Positions 1 through 8,002 of a DNA stretch of 43,101 nt are shown here, one piece after another (the stretch's first letter is position 1; each line of letters starts with the position of its first letter). This stretch comes from an uncultured bacterium (GTDB lineage: Bacteria; Bacillota; Clostridia; Lachnospirales; Lachnospiraceae): contig CAJMQQ010000018.1 of assembly GCA_905215625.1 (NCBI GenBank), positions 1 through 43,101 of the forward strand, in the 5' to 3' direction. A program made the position numbers and the translations under genes. The notes below the pieces were generated by a model, which saw nothing but the letters and a program-made list of their open reading frames with translations, was not told where the DNA came from and did no database searches.

Positions 1-272
1 TTGATGATATTTTCGGACTGGCTTATCAGAGCGCTGCCATCGGCTACTGCTTTGGCGCTCCAGAAGATCATATGAGCACCACTGCCATTCCAGATGAAGA
101 AACCCGCAAGCATCTTGCCGACGAAGGCCAGGAGTTAATTGAAGCCCTGGTAAACCGTATGGATCTGCCCCACATTGCAGATCAGATGCGTTCCCTGGAA
201 GCTTACAACCATGCTAACGAGGAAAAATATCCCTGGATGCCCAGCGCATTTCAGAAAAATTTCCAGAAATAA
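1..272 (+). CDS. C-terminal fragment of an unrecognised protein
   Basis: An open frame enters from the left edge (first full codon at base 3) and ends with TAA at 272, giving the last 89 residues of a protein whose start lies outside the window. An internal ATG at 72 exists, but the frame is open upstream of it and no ribosome binding site precedes it, so it is probably not the start. The fragment is soluble-looking, mildly acidic and helical, and ends in a Pro- and Phe-containing tail (YPWMPSAFQKNFQK). I do not recognise the family. A small terminator-like hairpin follows at 308-332, so this is probably the last gene of its transcript. Confidence 0.6.
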   Translation, partial: DDIFGLAYQSAAIGYCFGAPEDHMSTTAIPDEETRKHLADEGQELIEALVNRMDLPHIADQMRSLEAYNHANEEKYPWMPSAFQKNFQK

Positions 273-307
273 ACCATAACTTTATGCCGCCCGCCAAAAC
301 TGGCTTC

Positions 308-332
308 TGCCGTTTTAGCCGACGGCATTTTC
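308..332 (+). terminator. Small intrinsic terminator after the partial gene
   Basis: TGCCGT (308-313) pairs with ACGGCA (322-327) around an 8-nt loop and is followed by TTTT. The 6-bp stem is short. It lies just after the partial gene and before the ogt promoter, which suits a terminator. Confidence 0.5.
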
Positions 333-354
333 TATATCCGTCCATCCTACGCAG

Positions 355-383
355 TTGACAGAGCTGTCTCCTCCCGCTAAAAT
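355..383 (+). promoter_or_regulatory. Sigma-A promoter of ogt
   Basis: TTGACA (355-360), a 17-nt spacer and TAAAAT (378-383) form a near-consensus housekeeping promoter. The predicted start near 390 leaves a short leader before the ogt start at 414. Confidence 0.7.
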
Positions 384-413
384 TAGAGAAACGAGTTTCA
401 TCTTGGAGGTGCC

Positions 414-908
414 ATGCAGTACATCAGTCATTACCAGTCCCCTCTTGGAAAAATTCTTCTGGCTTCCGACGATGCCGGACTGACCGGATTATGGTTTGAG
501 GGTCAAAAATACTTTGCGCTTTCGTTAGACAGAGAACACCATGAACAGGAAACAGCTGTTTTTCATACTGCAAAACAGTGGCTGGATTGTTATTTTTCCG
601 GCCAGAACCCTGATTTTTCCGTTCCTCTGCACCTGACAGGGACGGCTTTTCAAAAACAGGTCTGGAATCTTCTTTGTTCGATTCCCTATGGGACAACTGT
701 GACTTATGGGGAACTTGCAAAGGAAATTGCCCATAAACGGGGACTTTCCAGTATGTCGGCCCAGGCAGTCGGCGGCGCAGTCGGACATAATCCTGTTTCA
801 ATTCTTGTACCCTGCCACAGGGTTCTGGGCGCTAATGGAAGTCTGACCGGATATGCGGGAGGAATTGAGAGAAAGCAGAAATTGCTGGAACTGGAACGTG
901 GAATTTAA
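414..908 (+). CDS. ogt: Methylated-DNA--protein-cysteine S-methyltransferase
   Basis: Suicide DNA-repair protein that moves the alkyl group of O6-alkylguanine (and O4-alkylthymine) in DNA to its own cysteine. The 164 residues match the short Ogt/MGMT form: a variable N-terminal domain, then the C-terminal DNA-binding and active-site domain. The acceptor motif PCHRV is present with Cys134, preceded by the usual AVGGAVGHNP stretch and followed by the GYAGG loop. ATG at 414 is preceded by TTGGAGGTGCC, a good ribosome binding site. There is no Ada-type regulatory domain. It is monocistronic, with its own promoter at 355-383 and a hairpin terminator at 931-972. Confidence 0.95.
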   Translation: MQYISHYQSPLGKILLASDDAGLTGLWFEGQKYFALSLDREHHEQETAVFHTAKQWLDCYFSGQNPDFSVPLHLTGTAFQKQVWNLLCSIPYGTTVTYGELAKEIAHKRGLSSMSAQAVGGAVGHNPVSILVPCHRVLGANGSLTGYAGGIERKQKLLELERGI

Positions 909-930
909 ACACAGATTTGAAAAGGCAAAC

Positions 931-972
931 AAAGGCGGATATCGAATCATATTATTTTCGACATCCGCCTTT
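931..972. terminator. Bidirectional hairpin terminator
   Basis: A 16-bp stem with one mismatch (931-946 with 957-972) and a 10-nt loop. Read on the minus strand it is followed by a T-rich tract (TTTGTTTGCC), so it terminates transcription from the orphan minus-strand promoter at 1426-1454. Read on plus it lies just after ogt. Confidence 0.65.
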
Positions 973-1027
973 AAACTATCTCATCCATTGGACTGTAAAA
1001 CCTCTCTTTTTGTTTTTTTGAATTGTC

Positions 1028-1330
1028 TTACTGCTTCGCGATTCGTAATGCTGGTTTCGTGTCTTGGGAGAGTGCACTTACCATCTTATCAGGACCGCTA
1101 GCATTTCCAATTTCTTTTCTAATCTTGTACCTTTTGTTGTTATTCACAACTGATACTATCTATATGAAATTTTCTCTTCTTCCATCTCCTCTTACAAACT
1201 CACCCATAATCTGTTCACTTTTCTTTTTTCATTTCTTATCTGATTCTGATAAGCCGTTTTCTTTAGGCTCCGATTTCTTCAAGATAACTTTTATAGGCTT
1301 TTTGCTTCGGTATGATGGTTCCCTGGTCAA
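1028..1330 (-). pseudogene. Possible degenerate coding frame with two internal stops
   Basis: On the minus strand one reading frame from 1330 to 1028 gives three consecutive open segments of 33, 22 and 43 residues, separated by TGA (1229-1231) and TAG (1160-1162) and ending in TAA. The peptides are basic and contain plausible protein-like stretches such as KPIKVILKKSEPKENG and KEIGNASGPDKMVSALSQ, but I recognise no family. Upstream are a consensus promoter and a ribosome binding site (AAGGAGGT at 1383-1390), but no start codon follows at a usable distance. The stretch could be a decayed small gene or a non-coding transcript. Confidence in coding ancestry is low. Confidence 0.25.
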
Positions 1331-1425
1331 GTCTTATCTTTCATTGATAAGCTAACCGCTATGAATATTTCTGGTGGTCTGTACCTCCTTTTCTTAAATT
1401 TGTAATGCTTTCTTTTGATGGTTTT

Positions 1426-1454
1426 AGTATACTCCTTCCCTCTTAATTTGTCAA
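1426..1454 (-). promoter_or_regulatory. Consensus sigma-A promoter with no intact gene
   Basis: On the minus strand TTGACA (1449-1454), a 17-nt spacer and TATACT (1426-1431) form one of the best promoters in the window. A strong SD-like AAGGAGGT follows at 1383-1390, but there is no ATG, GTG or TTG 4-14 nt beyond it. The transcript would run about 490 nt to the hairpin at 931-972. The region also contains two hairpins with identical arms, CTTATC-N7-GATAAG, at 1235-1253 and 1333-1351. Confidence 0.65.
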
Positions 1455-1656
1455 CACTTTTTTCATTTTTTCTTATTGTTTTTTGTTAATTATTATTTTG
1501 TGTATAATTTTTGCAATTGTTTCTATTTTTATACGTTTTATCAGCCTAATTTTCTTAATTTTTGACACAATTTTACTCATTTCATTCCTAACGGTGAATT
1601 TCTTTGAAAAAGCCAGAAAAACCTATCACTAGATGCTGTTCCGGATACCTGACAAC
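1455..1656. other. AT-rich intergenic stretch, no gene seen
   Basis: Very T-rich on the plus strand, with no open frame supported by a ribosome binding site. It separates the orphan promoter from the terminator of the MATE genes. I see no convincing repeat or regulatory signal in it. Confidence 0.5.
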
Positions 1657-1684
1657 AAAAAAAGATGGCTGTTATTGACCATCT
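1657..1684 (-). terminator. Intrinsic terminator of the MATE operon
   Basis: On the minus strand AGATGG (1684-1679) pairs with CCATCT (1668-1663) and runs into seven T residues. It begins 15 nt after the stop codon of the last MATE gene. Confidence 0.8.
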
Positions 1685-1698
1685 CTTCTTGTAATCCA

Positions 1699-3030
1699 TT
1701 ACAACGTAAACAGACTCTTTTTATGCCTTACAAAATAAGGCCACTCATAGGCCAGCATCACAAGCCAGCCCATTAGACAGCAGTATGCAATCCCCGGCAT
1801 TCCAAACTGCGGGATTAAAAATGCCGCAAACACCACTCTGCTTCCAATCTGAAGGAAGGTACTGACCAGGCACAGGTTCATGGCTCCCCATCCCCTGACA
1901 TAACCCTGCAGTCCATTGGTGATTCCTGGAAGGACATACATAAACGACATTATGTGAAGATAACTGACTCCCAGAGGAATCATAATATTGTCCACACTGG
2001 GCGCAAACAGACGCATTACCGGCTCTGCACCGATATAGATAATCACTCCGATTGCAATTCCGTAAAACACTTCCATTACCATGCCAACTCGGAAGGATCG
2101 GTATACCCGTTCTCCCTTTTTTGCTCCCCGGTTTTGGGCCGCAAACGTCGTAATTGCCGCTCCTATGCTCTGTTCCGGCTGCAGTACAAAATCTTCAATC
2201 CGGTTTGCTGCATTAAAGGCCGCTATCACATCCACGCCAAGAGGGTTGACAAAGCTCTGGATCAAAAGCTTTCCTATATTGAGCGTAATTTTCTGCATTC
2301 CCGTAGCCCAGCTGTATCGGATTGTTTTGCCTAAAATCCCTTTATCTATCCGGAATTCTCCCATAGACAGTCTCAATACAGCAGCCTTCTTTCTGGCATA
2401 CATTACGCACAGGATCGAAGCGCAGATCTGGGAAATCAGCGTTCCTGCCGCCGCTCCATAAACGCCTAAATCCCGCTGGATTACCAGAAGTAAATCCAGA
2501 AAAATATTCAGCACTGAAGAAAACATCAAGAAATATAAAGGTGTTTTTGCATCTCCCATACTGCGAAGGGCCGTTGCGTACAGATTATATAGATAAACAA
2601 ATAGCAGTCCAGGGGCAATGATGCGAAGATAACTTCCAGTCAGACCCAGGATTTCTTGTGGAGTCCGGATAAGGCGAAGGACTGTTATCGCACCGATCCA
2701 TAAAAGCAGAGACAGCAGACCAAATACCATCCCGCCAAATACAGTCGCCGTTCCCATCTCCAATTTCAGCCGTTTTTCATCTTTTCCTCCAAAATACTCA
2801 CTAATGATCACGCCGATGCCATTGCAGACCCCTACAATAAAAAAAGTAAGAACATTCATTAAAGGATTGGCAATTCCTACTGCCGCCTGGGCTTCGTTTC
2901 CAACAAACCTGCCTACAATAATGGAATCTGCCGCATTATAGGTCAGCTGGAACATATTTCCCAAAATCAAGGGGATGGCAAAGCGGGCCAGATGGCCCTC
3001 AATGCTTCCCTCTGTCATATCGGATTTCAT
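1699..3030 (-). CDS. MATE family efflux transporter (third of three)
   Basis: Predicted polytopic inner-membrane antiporter of the MATE family, which exports cationic drugs or metabolites using a Na+ or H+ gradient; the substrate cannot be told from sequence. The 443 residues match the family's usual length and suggest about 12 membrane helices. The N-terminal stretch IPLILGNMFQLTYNAADSIIVGRFVG is typical of the clostridial NorM/DinF-like group. I chose ATG 3030 because AAGGAGG lies 8 nt upstream; the earlier in-frame ATG at 3060 overlaps the preceding gene and lacks a site. It starts 13 nt after the second MATE gene and ends before the terminator at 1657-1684, so it is the last cistron of the operon. 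Confidence 0.9.
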   Translation of the reverse strand: MKSDMTEGSIEGHLARFAIPLILGNMFQLTYNAADSIIVGRFVGNEAQAAVGIANPLMNVLTFFIVGVCNGIGVIISEYFGGKDEKRLKLEMGTATVFGGMVFGLLSLLLWIGAITVLRLIRTPQEILGLTGSYLRIIAPGLLFVYLYNLYATALRSMGDAKTPLYFLMFSSVLNIFLDLLLVIQRDLGVYGAAAGTLISQICASILCVMYARKKAAVLRLSMGEFRIDKGILGKTIRYSWATGMQKITLNIGKLLIQSFVNPLGVDVIAAFNAANRIEDFVLQPEQSIGAAITTFAAQNRGAKKGERVYRSFRVGMVMEVFYGIAIGVIIYIGAEPVMRLFAPSVDNIMIPLGVSYLHIMSFMYVLPGITNGLQGYVRGWGAMNLCLVSTFLQIGSRVVFAAFLIPQFGMPGIAYCCLMGWLVMLAYEWPYFVRHKKSLFTL

Positions 3031-3043
3031 AAAACCGTCCTCC

Positions 3044-4420
3044 TTACGCACAGTTTTCATTCACGTCTTCCCTAGGGAATTTTCTGCGCAGCCGGAAATA
3101 GCACATTAAATGGGCTGCCGTTGTAATAATCCAGGAAATCGGATAGGAAATATAAAGTACGGTAAGAGAGTGAAATCTGGCAAATACCGTAAAAATCCAA
3201 ATAATCCGGAACAGGCAGGCTCCAGTCAGAGAAACCACCATAGGAAGCATGGAATATCCCATTCCTCTTAGGGATCCGACTACAGTGTCCATCCATCCAC
3301 AGATAAAATAGGTACTGCAGATCAGCACCAGTCTCTTCATACCATAGGAAATGACTTCTGGATCAGAAGAATAAATACTTAAAAGTCCTCTTGCCCCTGC
3401 AATCGCCCCGAATCCCAGAATCATTCCTGTGGCAGTCACTACTCCCAGGCAGACAAATAAAATTTTGTTTAACCGGCTGAACTTTTTTCCGCCTACATTC
3501 TGACTGGTAAAACTTAAATTGGACTGATATACGGCGTTCATTGCAGTATACACAAATCCTTCAATATTGGATGAAGCCGTATTTCCTGCCATAACCGTTG
3601 AGCCAAAGGAGTTGACGGAAGACTGGATCAGGACATTGGAAATCGAGAAAATCGCTCCCTGCATTCCAGCTGGAAGGCCAATACGGGTAATCTGCCCCAG
3701 CTTTCTGGTGTTAATTTTCAGTTTATTGAGATGCAGCCGCAGTCCTCCTCCGCTTTTCATCAGGCAGCGGACAATCAGTCCTGCTGAAATACACTGAGAA
3801 ATGACGGTTGCCAGTGCCACTCCGGCTACGTCCATATTTAAGTTAATCACGAAAAAGAGATTTAAAACCACATTTACCACTCCGGCAGCCAAAAGATAGT
3901 AAAGAGGACGTTTGGTGTCTCCAATGGCGCGCAGAATGGCGCTGCCAAAGTTATACAGCATGACGACCGGCATTCCGGCAAAGTAAATCTTCATATAAAG
4001 CACAGATTTATCAATCACGTCATCCGGCGTTCCCATCAGAACCAGAAGAGGTTTCGACGCTGTCATTCCAACTGCAATCAGAAAAAATCCACTGACCAGA
4101 CTGGTGGCAATCGCAGTATGAACCGTAACGCTGACTTCTTCTTCCTCTTTTGCCCCATAATACTTGGCAACCAGCACGTTTACACCTACGGACAACCCAA
4201 TAAATAAATTAATCAGAAGATTAATCAGAGAGCTGGTGGAACCTACGGCCGCCAGAGACTGGCTTCCGGCAAACCGCCCTACTACAATGACGTCTGCTGC
4301 ATTAAACAGCAGCTGCAGCACGCCGGAAAGCATCAGCGGAAGGGCAAATACCAGAACTTTTCCCAAAATAGGCCCGCTGCACATATCAATTTCATATGAC
4401 TTATCAGAAGTCTTTTTCAT
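3044..4420 (-). CDS. MATE family efflux transporter (second of three)
   Basis: Predicted 458-residue membrane antiporter of the MATE family. Its first helix region (FALPLMLSGVLQLLFNAADVIVVGRFAG) closely resembles that of the downstream MATE gene, so the two are probably related by an old duplication. A longer frame extends upstream to 4645 but lies within the coding region of the first MATE gene; ATG 4420, preceded by AGGAG, gives the normal family N-terminus. It starts 20 nt after the first MATE gene and ends 13 nt before the third. The substrate is unknown; there is no regulator next to the operon to hint at one. Confidence 0.9.
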   Translation of the reverse strand: MKKTSDKSYEIDMCSGPILGKVLVFALPLMLSGVLQLLFNAADVIVVGRFAGSQSLAAVGSTSSLINLLINLFIGLSVGVNVLVAKYYGAKEEEEVSVTVHTAIATSLVSGFFLIAVGMTASKPLLVLMGTPDDVIDKSVLYMKIYFAGMPVVMLYNFGSAILRAIGDTKRPLYYLLAAGVVNVVLNLFFVINLNMDVAGVALATVISQCISAGLIVRCLMKSGGGLRLHLNKLKINTRKLGQITRIGLPAGMQGAIFSISNVLIQSSVNSFGSTVMAGNTASSNIEGFVYTAMNAVYQSNLSFTSQNVGGKKFSRLNKILFVCLGVVTATGMILGFGAIAGARGLLSIYSSDPEVISYGMKRLVLICSTYFICGWMDTVVGSLRGMGYSMLPMVVSLTGACLFRIIWIFTVFARFHSLTVLYISYPISWIITTAAHLMCYFRLRRKFPREDVNENCA

Positions 4421-4440
4421 CCCTATTCTCCTATCCCTAT

Positions 4441-5763
4441 TTATTGTCTGGCAGCCTTTCTCCAGAAGAAAAGCGCAGCTGCCAGGGTAATAGTCTCGGT
4501 TACCGCCATGACTGCCCAGATTCCCCCAACTCCAAATATCTTTGGAAGAACCAGCACAAGGACGCTGCTCAGTAAAAATCCCCTTAGCAGACAGATGAGC
4601 ATGGCATTTGCCGGGCGCATGACGCACTGAAGATAGGTAGAGCAAAGCATATTCAGTCCCAGAGGAAGGAAGGACAAGAAGTAAATCCGCACTGCCGTTA
4701 TGGACATTTCCATGATCTCAGGAGTTGGATTGACAAACAGGCTGGTAATCTGGGCCGGAAATGCCAGTCCTATAAGGGTAAAGCAGATACCGCAGATAAT
4801 CGCGGTAATCATTCCGTATCTCATGGCAAACGCTACTCTCTTTTTCTCTCCAGCTCCGTAGTTTACTGCCAGAATCGGCTGGGCCGCCTGGGAAATACCA
4901 TTGTTGATAGAGGTAACCACCAATGCGCTGTTGGAGACAATCCCGTATACGACAACTCCTAAATCGCCTACATAGGATAGCAGCTGGCGGTTAAATAAAA
5001 GCATGATCACGCCATTGGACTCTTCCAGCAGGAAACTGGAAAATCCATGGCGCACAACTTCCATGCACTTGTGAAGCATTCCTTTTGCCCTGACCAGTTT
5101 TAATGTATTTTTCTTTGAGAAAAAATGGGTGCACAAAATTCCCGTTGTCAGTCCATACCCCAGAACCGTAGCAAACGCAGCACCGCCAATCCCCCAGTTT
5201 AATGGGAAAATAAAAATATAATCTAAAAATACATTGGTAACGCCGCCCGTAATGACCGCAGCCATCGCCAGTTTCGGCGCTCCGTCATTGCGGACAAAAG
5301 CTTGAAGAAACGAGGAAAACAGGAAAATCGCCGGCGTCAGTTTTAGATACTGTCCGTATTCCCTGACATAGGAATCAGTTCCTTCATTTCTTCCTAAAAA
5401 CAAGGTAATAGGATCAAAAAATGCGGTAAATATCCACATATACAGAAGACTTGCCGCAGCTGCCAGACATACTGACGCTGTAAAATACTCTCTGGCCTTC
5501 TGCTCTTCTCCCCTTCCCTTTGATACAGAAAACAGGACGCTTCCGCCAACGCCAAATAGAATTCCAGTTCCCACATACACAGAAAATATAGGCAGCAGAA
5601 GATTCAAGGCTGCAATTCCTACTGCACCCACTCCTTTTCCAATCATCATGGTATCTGCCAATATGTAAATGGACGTTACCAGGGTGGCGCTGATGGATGG
5701 AATTAAGTAAGATAAAAACAGTTTGGACGGCTGCTCCGTTAAAAATTGATTATTTTTTTCCAT
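4441..5763 (-). CDS. MATE family efflux transporter (first of three, MepA-like)
   Basis: Predicted 440-residue multidrug/metabolite antiporter of the MATE family, first in a three-gene set. The N-terminus (FLTEQPSKLFLSYLIPSISATLVTSIYILADTMMIGKGVG by motif) looks like the MepA-type branch and differs from the other two. ATG 5763 gives a normal family N-terminus, yet there is no ribosome binding site within 4-14 nt; the nearest AGGAG is about 23 nt upstream, inside the hairpin at 5776-5825. Transcription probably depends on read-through from glyS past that hairpin, since only 12 nt separate the hairpin from the start codon. Confidence 0.88.
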   Translation of the reverse strand: MEKNNQFLTEQPSKLFLSYLIPSISATLVTSIYILADTMMIGKGVGAVGIAALNLLLPIFSVYVGTGILFGVGGSVLFSVSKGRGEEQKAREYFTASVCLAAAASLLYMWIFTAFFDPITLFLGRNEGTDSYVREYGQYLKLTPAIFLFSSFLQAFVRNDGAPKLAMAAVITGGVTNVFLDYIFIFPLNWGIGGAAFATVLGYGLTTGILCTHFFSKKNTLKLVRAKGMLHKCMEVVRHGFSSFLLEESNGVIMLLFNRQLLSYVGDLGVVVYGIVSNSALVVTSINNGISQAAQPILAVNYGAGEKKRVAFAMRYGMITAIICGICFTLIGLAFPAQITSLFVNPTPEIMEMSITAVRIYFLSFLPLGLNMLCSTYLQCVMRPANAMLICLLRGFLLSSVLVLVLPKIFGVGGIWAVMAVTETITLAAALFFWRKAARQ

Positions 5764-5775
5764 AGTTCAAAACAA

Positions 5776-5825
5776 GAAGCCGCTGTCTCCTATCTGCCTT
5801 GGGGCAGGTAAAAGGCAGCAGCCTC
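5776..5825 (-). terminator. Long hairpin between glyS and the MATE genes
   Basis: A 23-bp imperfect stem (5825-5803 with 5798-5776 on the minus strand; several G-U pairs and two mismatches) closes on a CCAA loop and is followed by TTGTTTTG. It begins 25 nt after the glyS stop. The weak T-tract suggests partial termination; the MATE start codon is only 12 nt further, so it may act as an attenuator. Confidence 0.65.
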
Positions 5826-5850
5826 ATTTTCCTTTTCTATCTAGTTTAAA

Positions 5851-7239
5851 TTAAAAGCGGAATTTATCTTCCAGCCAGTTTTTCAGTTCTGCGATCGGCA
5901 CGCGAACCTGCTCCATGGTATCTCTGTCACGAACGGTTACTGCGTGATCCTCTTCCGAATCAAAATCATAGGTTACGCAGAATGGGGTACCAATCTCATC
6001 CTGTCTTCTATAACGCTTGCCGATGTTTCCTCTGTCGTCAAATTCACAGTTATAATACTTGGAAAGCTCTGCATATACCTTTTCAGCGCCCTCATTTAAC
6101 TTTTTGGACAGTGGAAGCACGCCTACTTTTACAGGCGCTAACGCCGGATGGAAGTGAAGGACGGTGCGGACATCGCCTTCCCCAATCTCTTCCTCGTCGT
6201 AAGCAGCGCACAGGAATGCAAGAGTTACACGGTCTGCGCCCAGAGACGGCTCAATGACATAAGGAATGTATTTTTCCTTGCTCTCATCATCAAAGTATGT
6301 CATATCCTGGCCAGAAGTATTCTGATGCTGGGTTAAGTCATAGTCGGTACGGTCTGCAATACCCCACAGCTCGCCCCATCCAAATGGGAAGAGGAACTCT
6401 AAGTCTGTCGTTGCTTTGCTGTAGAAGCACAGTTCTTCTGGAGAATGGTCTCTGGCGCGCATCTCGTCTTCCTTGATGCCTAAACTCTGCAGCCAGTTGA
6501 TGCAGAACTGTTTCCAGTATGCAAACCAGTCTAAGTCTGTGCCAGGCTTGCAGAAGAATTCCAGCTCCATCTGCTCAAACTCTCTGGTACGGAAGGTAAA
6601 GTTTCCTGGAGTAATCTCGTTACGGAAAGATTTACCAATCTGGCCGATACCAAACGGAACTTTCTTTCTGGAAGTACGCTGTACGTTTTTGAAGTTTACA
6701 AAAATACCCTGGGCAGTTTCCGGACGCAGGTATACGGTGTTCTTTGCATCTTCGGTAACACCCTGGAAGGTCTTAAACATCAGGTTAAACTGGCGGATAT
6801 CAGTAAAATCATGTTTTCCGCAGCTTGGGCAGCAGATGTTGTTGTCATCAATGTACTTTTTCATCTCTTCCTGGCTCCAGCCGTCAATACCAGTTTCCGG
6901 TTCAATGCCCTTTTCTGCCATGAAATCTTCAATTAACTTATCTGCACGGAAACGCTCCTTGCAGGCCTTGCAGTCCATTAACGGATCGGAGAACCCGCCT
7001 AAATGGCCGGATGCAACCCAGGTCTGGGAATTCATCAGGATGGCGCAGTCTACACCTACGTTATAAGGGCTTTCCTGGATGAACTTCTGCCACCAGGCTT
7101 TCTTTACGTTATTTTTCAGTTCTACACCCAGGTTGCCGTAATCCCAGGTATTAGCCAGTCCGCCGTAGATTTCGGAGCCTGGGTATACAAATCCTCTGGA
7201 TTTTGCCAGGGCAACGATTTTTTCCATTGTCTTTTCCAT
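5851..7239 (-). CDS. glyS: Glycyl-tRNA synthetase (single-chain, dimeric type)
   Basis: Class II aminoacyl-tRNA synthetase that charges tRNA-Gly with glycine in the cytoplasm. The 462 residues match the alpha2 GlyQS type of Gram-positive bacteria, not the two-subunit alpha2beta2 enzyme. Visible motifs are the N-terminal SRGFVYPGSEIYGG, motif 2 around FRNEI and RTREFEQMELEFF, motif 3 in SLGADRVTLAFL, and the C-terminal anticodon-binding domain starting near PVKVGVLPL. A CxxC pair occurs in CPSCGKHDF. I chose ATG 7239, with AGAGG about 11 nt upstream, over the in-frame ATG at 7263. It lies 52 nt after the lipoprotein gene and probably shares its promoter. I see no T-box leader. Confidence 0.95.
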   Translation of the reverse strand: MEKTMEKIVALAKSRGFVYPGSEIYGGLANTWDYGNLGVELKNNVKKAWWQKFIQESPYNVGVDCAILMNSQTWVASGHLGGFSDPLMDCKACKERFRADKLIEDFMAEKGIEPETGIDGWSQEEMKKYIDDNNICCPSCGKHDFTDIRQFNLMFKTFQGVTEDAKNTVYLRPETAQGIFVNFKNVQRTSRKKVPFGIGQIGKSFRNEITPGNFTFRTREFEQMELEFFCKPGTDLDWFAYWKQFCINWLQSLGIKEDEMRARDHSPEELCFYSKATTDLEFLFPFGWGELWGIADRTDYDLTQHQNTSGQDMTYFDDESKEKYIPYVIEPSLGADRVTLAFLCAAYDEEEIGEGDVRTVLHFHPALAPVKVGVLPLSKKLNEGAEKVYAELSKYYNCEFDDRGNIGKRYRRQDEIGTPFCVTYDFDSEEDHAVTVRDRDTMEQVRVPIAELKNWLEDKFRF

Positions 7240-7291
7240 ATTTATCCAACCTCTTTCATTCAATTTTACCGCCGGTACATTGCCGGATGGT

Positions 7292-7909
7292 CTATTTAAA
7301 AATTACAGCACCGGAGTGTTCCGGAGTGCGGACGGTTCTCTCATCCACTACCGTTACGCCATCTGTAATATAACGGATCGTTCCTTCTGTCTGAATGGTT
7401 ACAGCTCCCTCTGTCCGGATCATCATGCCGCCGGATTTTGCTGCTTCCCCTATATCTGCAGAACTTCCATCCGGCTTTTTTAATGCCGGAAGATCTCCGG
7501 ATACCGGTTCTACTGTAAGGGACTTTACCGGAATCCCGCTTTCTTCTGAAAACCCAGTTACATATCTGGCGTCTGCATAATCCAGAATCATCTCTGCCCT
7601 GCCGTCTTTGATGGTGCAGGACTGTACGGCAACTGGAAGTTTTTCCTGTCCTTCCTCGTTGCGGGATTTAGCGCTGCTGCCCATTTCTTCATTAAACAAG
7701 GATACCTGCTGCTCTGCAAATGCCAGCAAATCTTCTTCCTTGTACTGTTCTCCCTGGACAGACTCTATGGTTGCTGTAGAAATATTCCCATCTGCCGACA
7801 CATAAATACTGTTCTCGGCAGGCTGAAATCCCCTGCCGGAAGACGCCCCGCAGCCGCCTGCCAGAAAGCCGGCAGCAAAAACCAGCGCCGCCAGTTTTAT
7901 TTTTTTCAT
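7292..7909 (-). CDS. Putative lipoprotein of unknown function
   Basis: A 205-residue protein with a classic export signal: MKKIK, a hydrophobic core, then LAGGC. Cys20 is the likely lipidated residue, although Ala rather than Leu sits at -3. The mature part is polar, begins with a Ser/Gly-rich linker and contains a stretch repeatedly built from short beta-type segments (EGAVTIQTEGTIRYITDG). I recognise no named domain. ATG 7909 is preceded by AAGGAGGAGTTT, a strong binding site. The gene has its own promoter (7948-7976) and lies upstream of glyS. A role at the outer face of the membrane is inferred from the signal only. Confidence 0.75.
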   Translation of the reverse strand: MKKIKLAALVFAAGFLAGGCGASSGRGFQPAENSIYVSADGNISTATIESVQGEQYKEEDLLAFAEQQVSLFNEEMGSSAKSRNEEGQEKLPVAVQSCTIKDGRAEMILDYADARYVTGFSEESGIPVKSLTVEPVSGDLPALKKPDGSSADIGEAAKSGGMMIRTEGAVTIQTEGTIRYITDGVTVVDERTVRTPEHSGAVIFK

Positions 7910-7947
7910 AAACTCCTCCTTATAGGGGAAAATCCCATATGAGGTAT

Positions 7948-7976
7948 ATCATAACCTCTTTCCCTGATATTTTCAA
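7948..7976 (-). promoter_or_regulatory. Sigma-A promoter of the lipoprotein-glyS unit
   Basis: On the minus strand TTGAAA (7971-7976), a 17-nt spacer and TATGAT (7948-7953). The predicted start near 7941 gives a leader of about 30 nt to the lipoprotein ATG. Confidence 0.6.
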
Positions 7977-8002
7977 TACCCTACTTTGATTTTTGACAAC
8001 TC

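Noticed and set aside
1023..1355. Plus-strand frame of 110 codons in the gap after ogt
   Set aside because: It has no ribosome binding site, its product is a low-complexity hydrophobic, Phe/Ser/Leu-rich chain from T-rich sequence, and it opposes the minus-strand promoter.
4421..4645. N-terminal extension of the second MATE gene
   Set aside because: The extra 75 residues overlap the first MATE gene in another frame and match nothing in the family; AGGAG supports ATG 4420.
7240..7291. T-box leader for glyS
   Set aside because: The gap is only 52 nt, with no room for a T-box, and no TGGNACCGCG-type box is seen.
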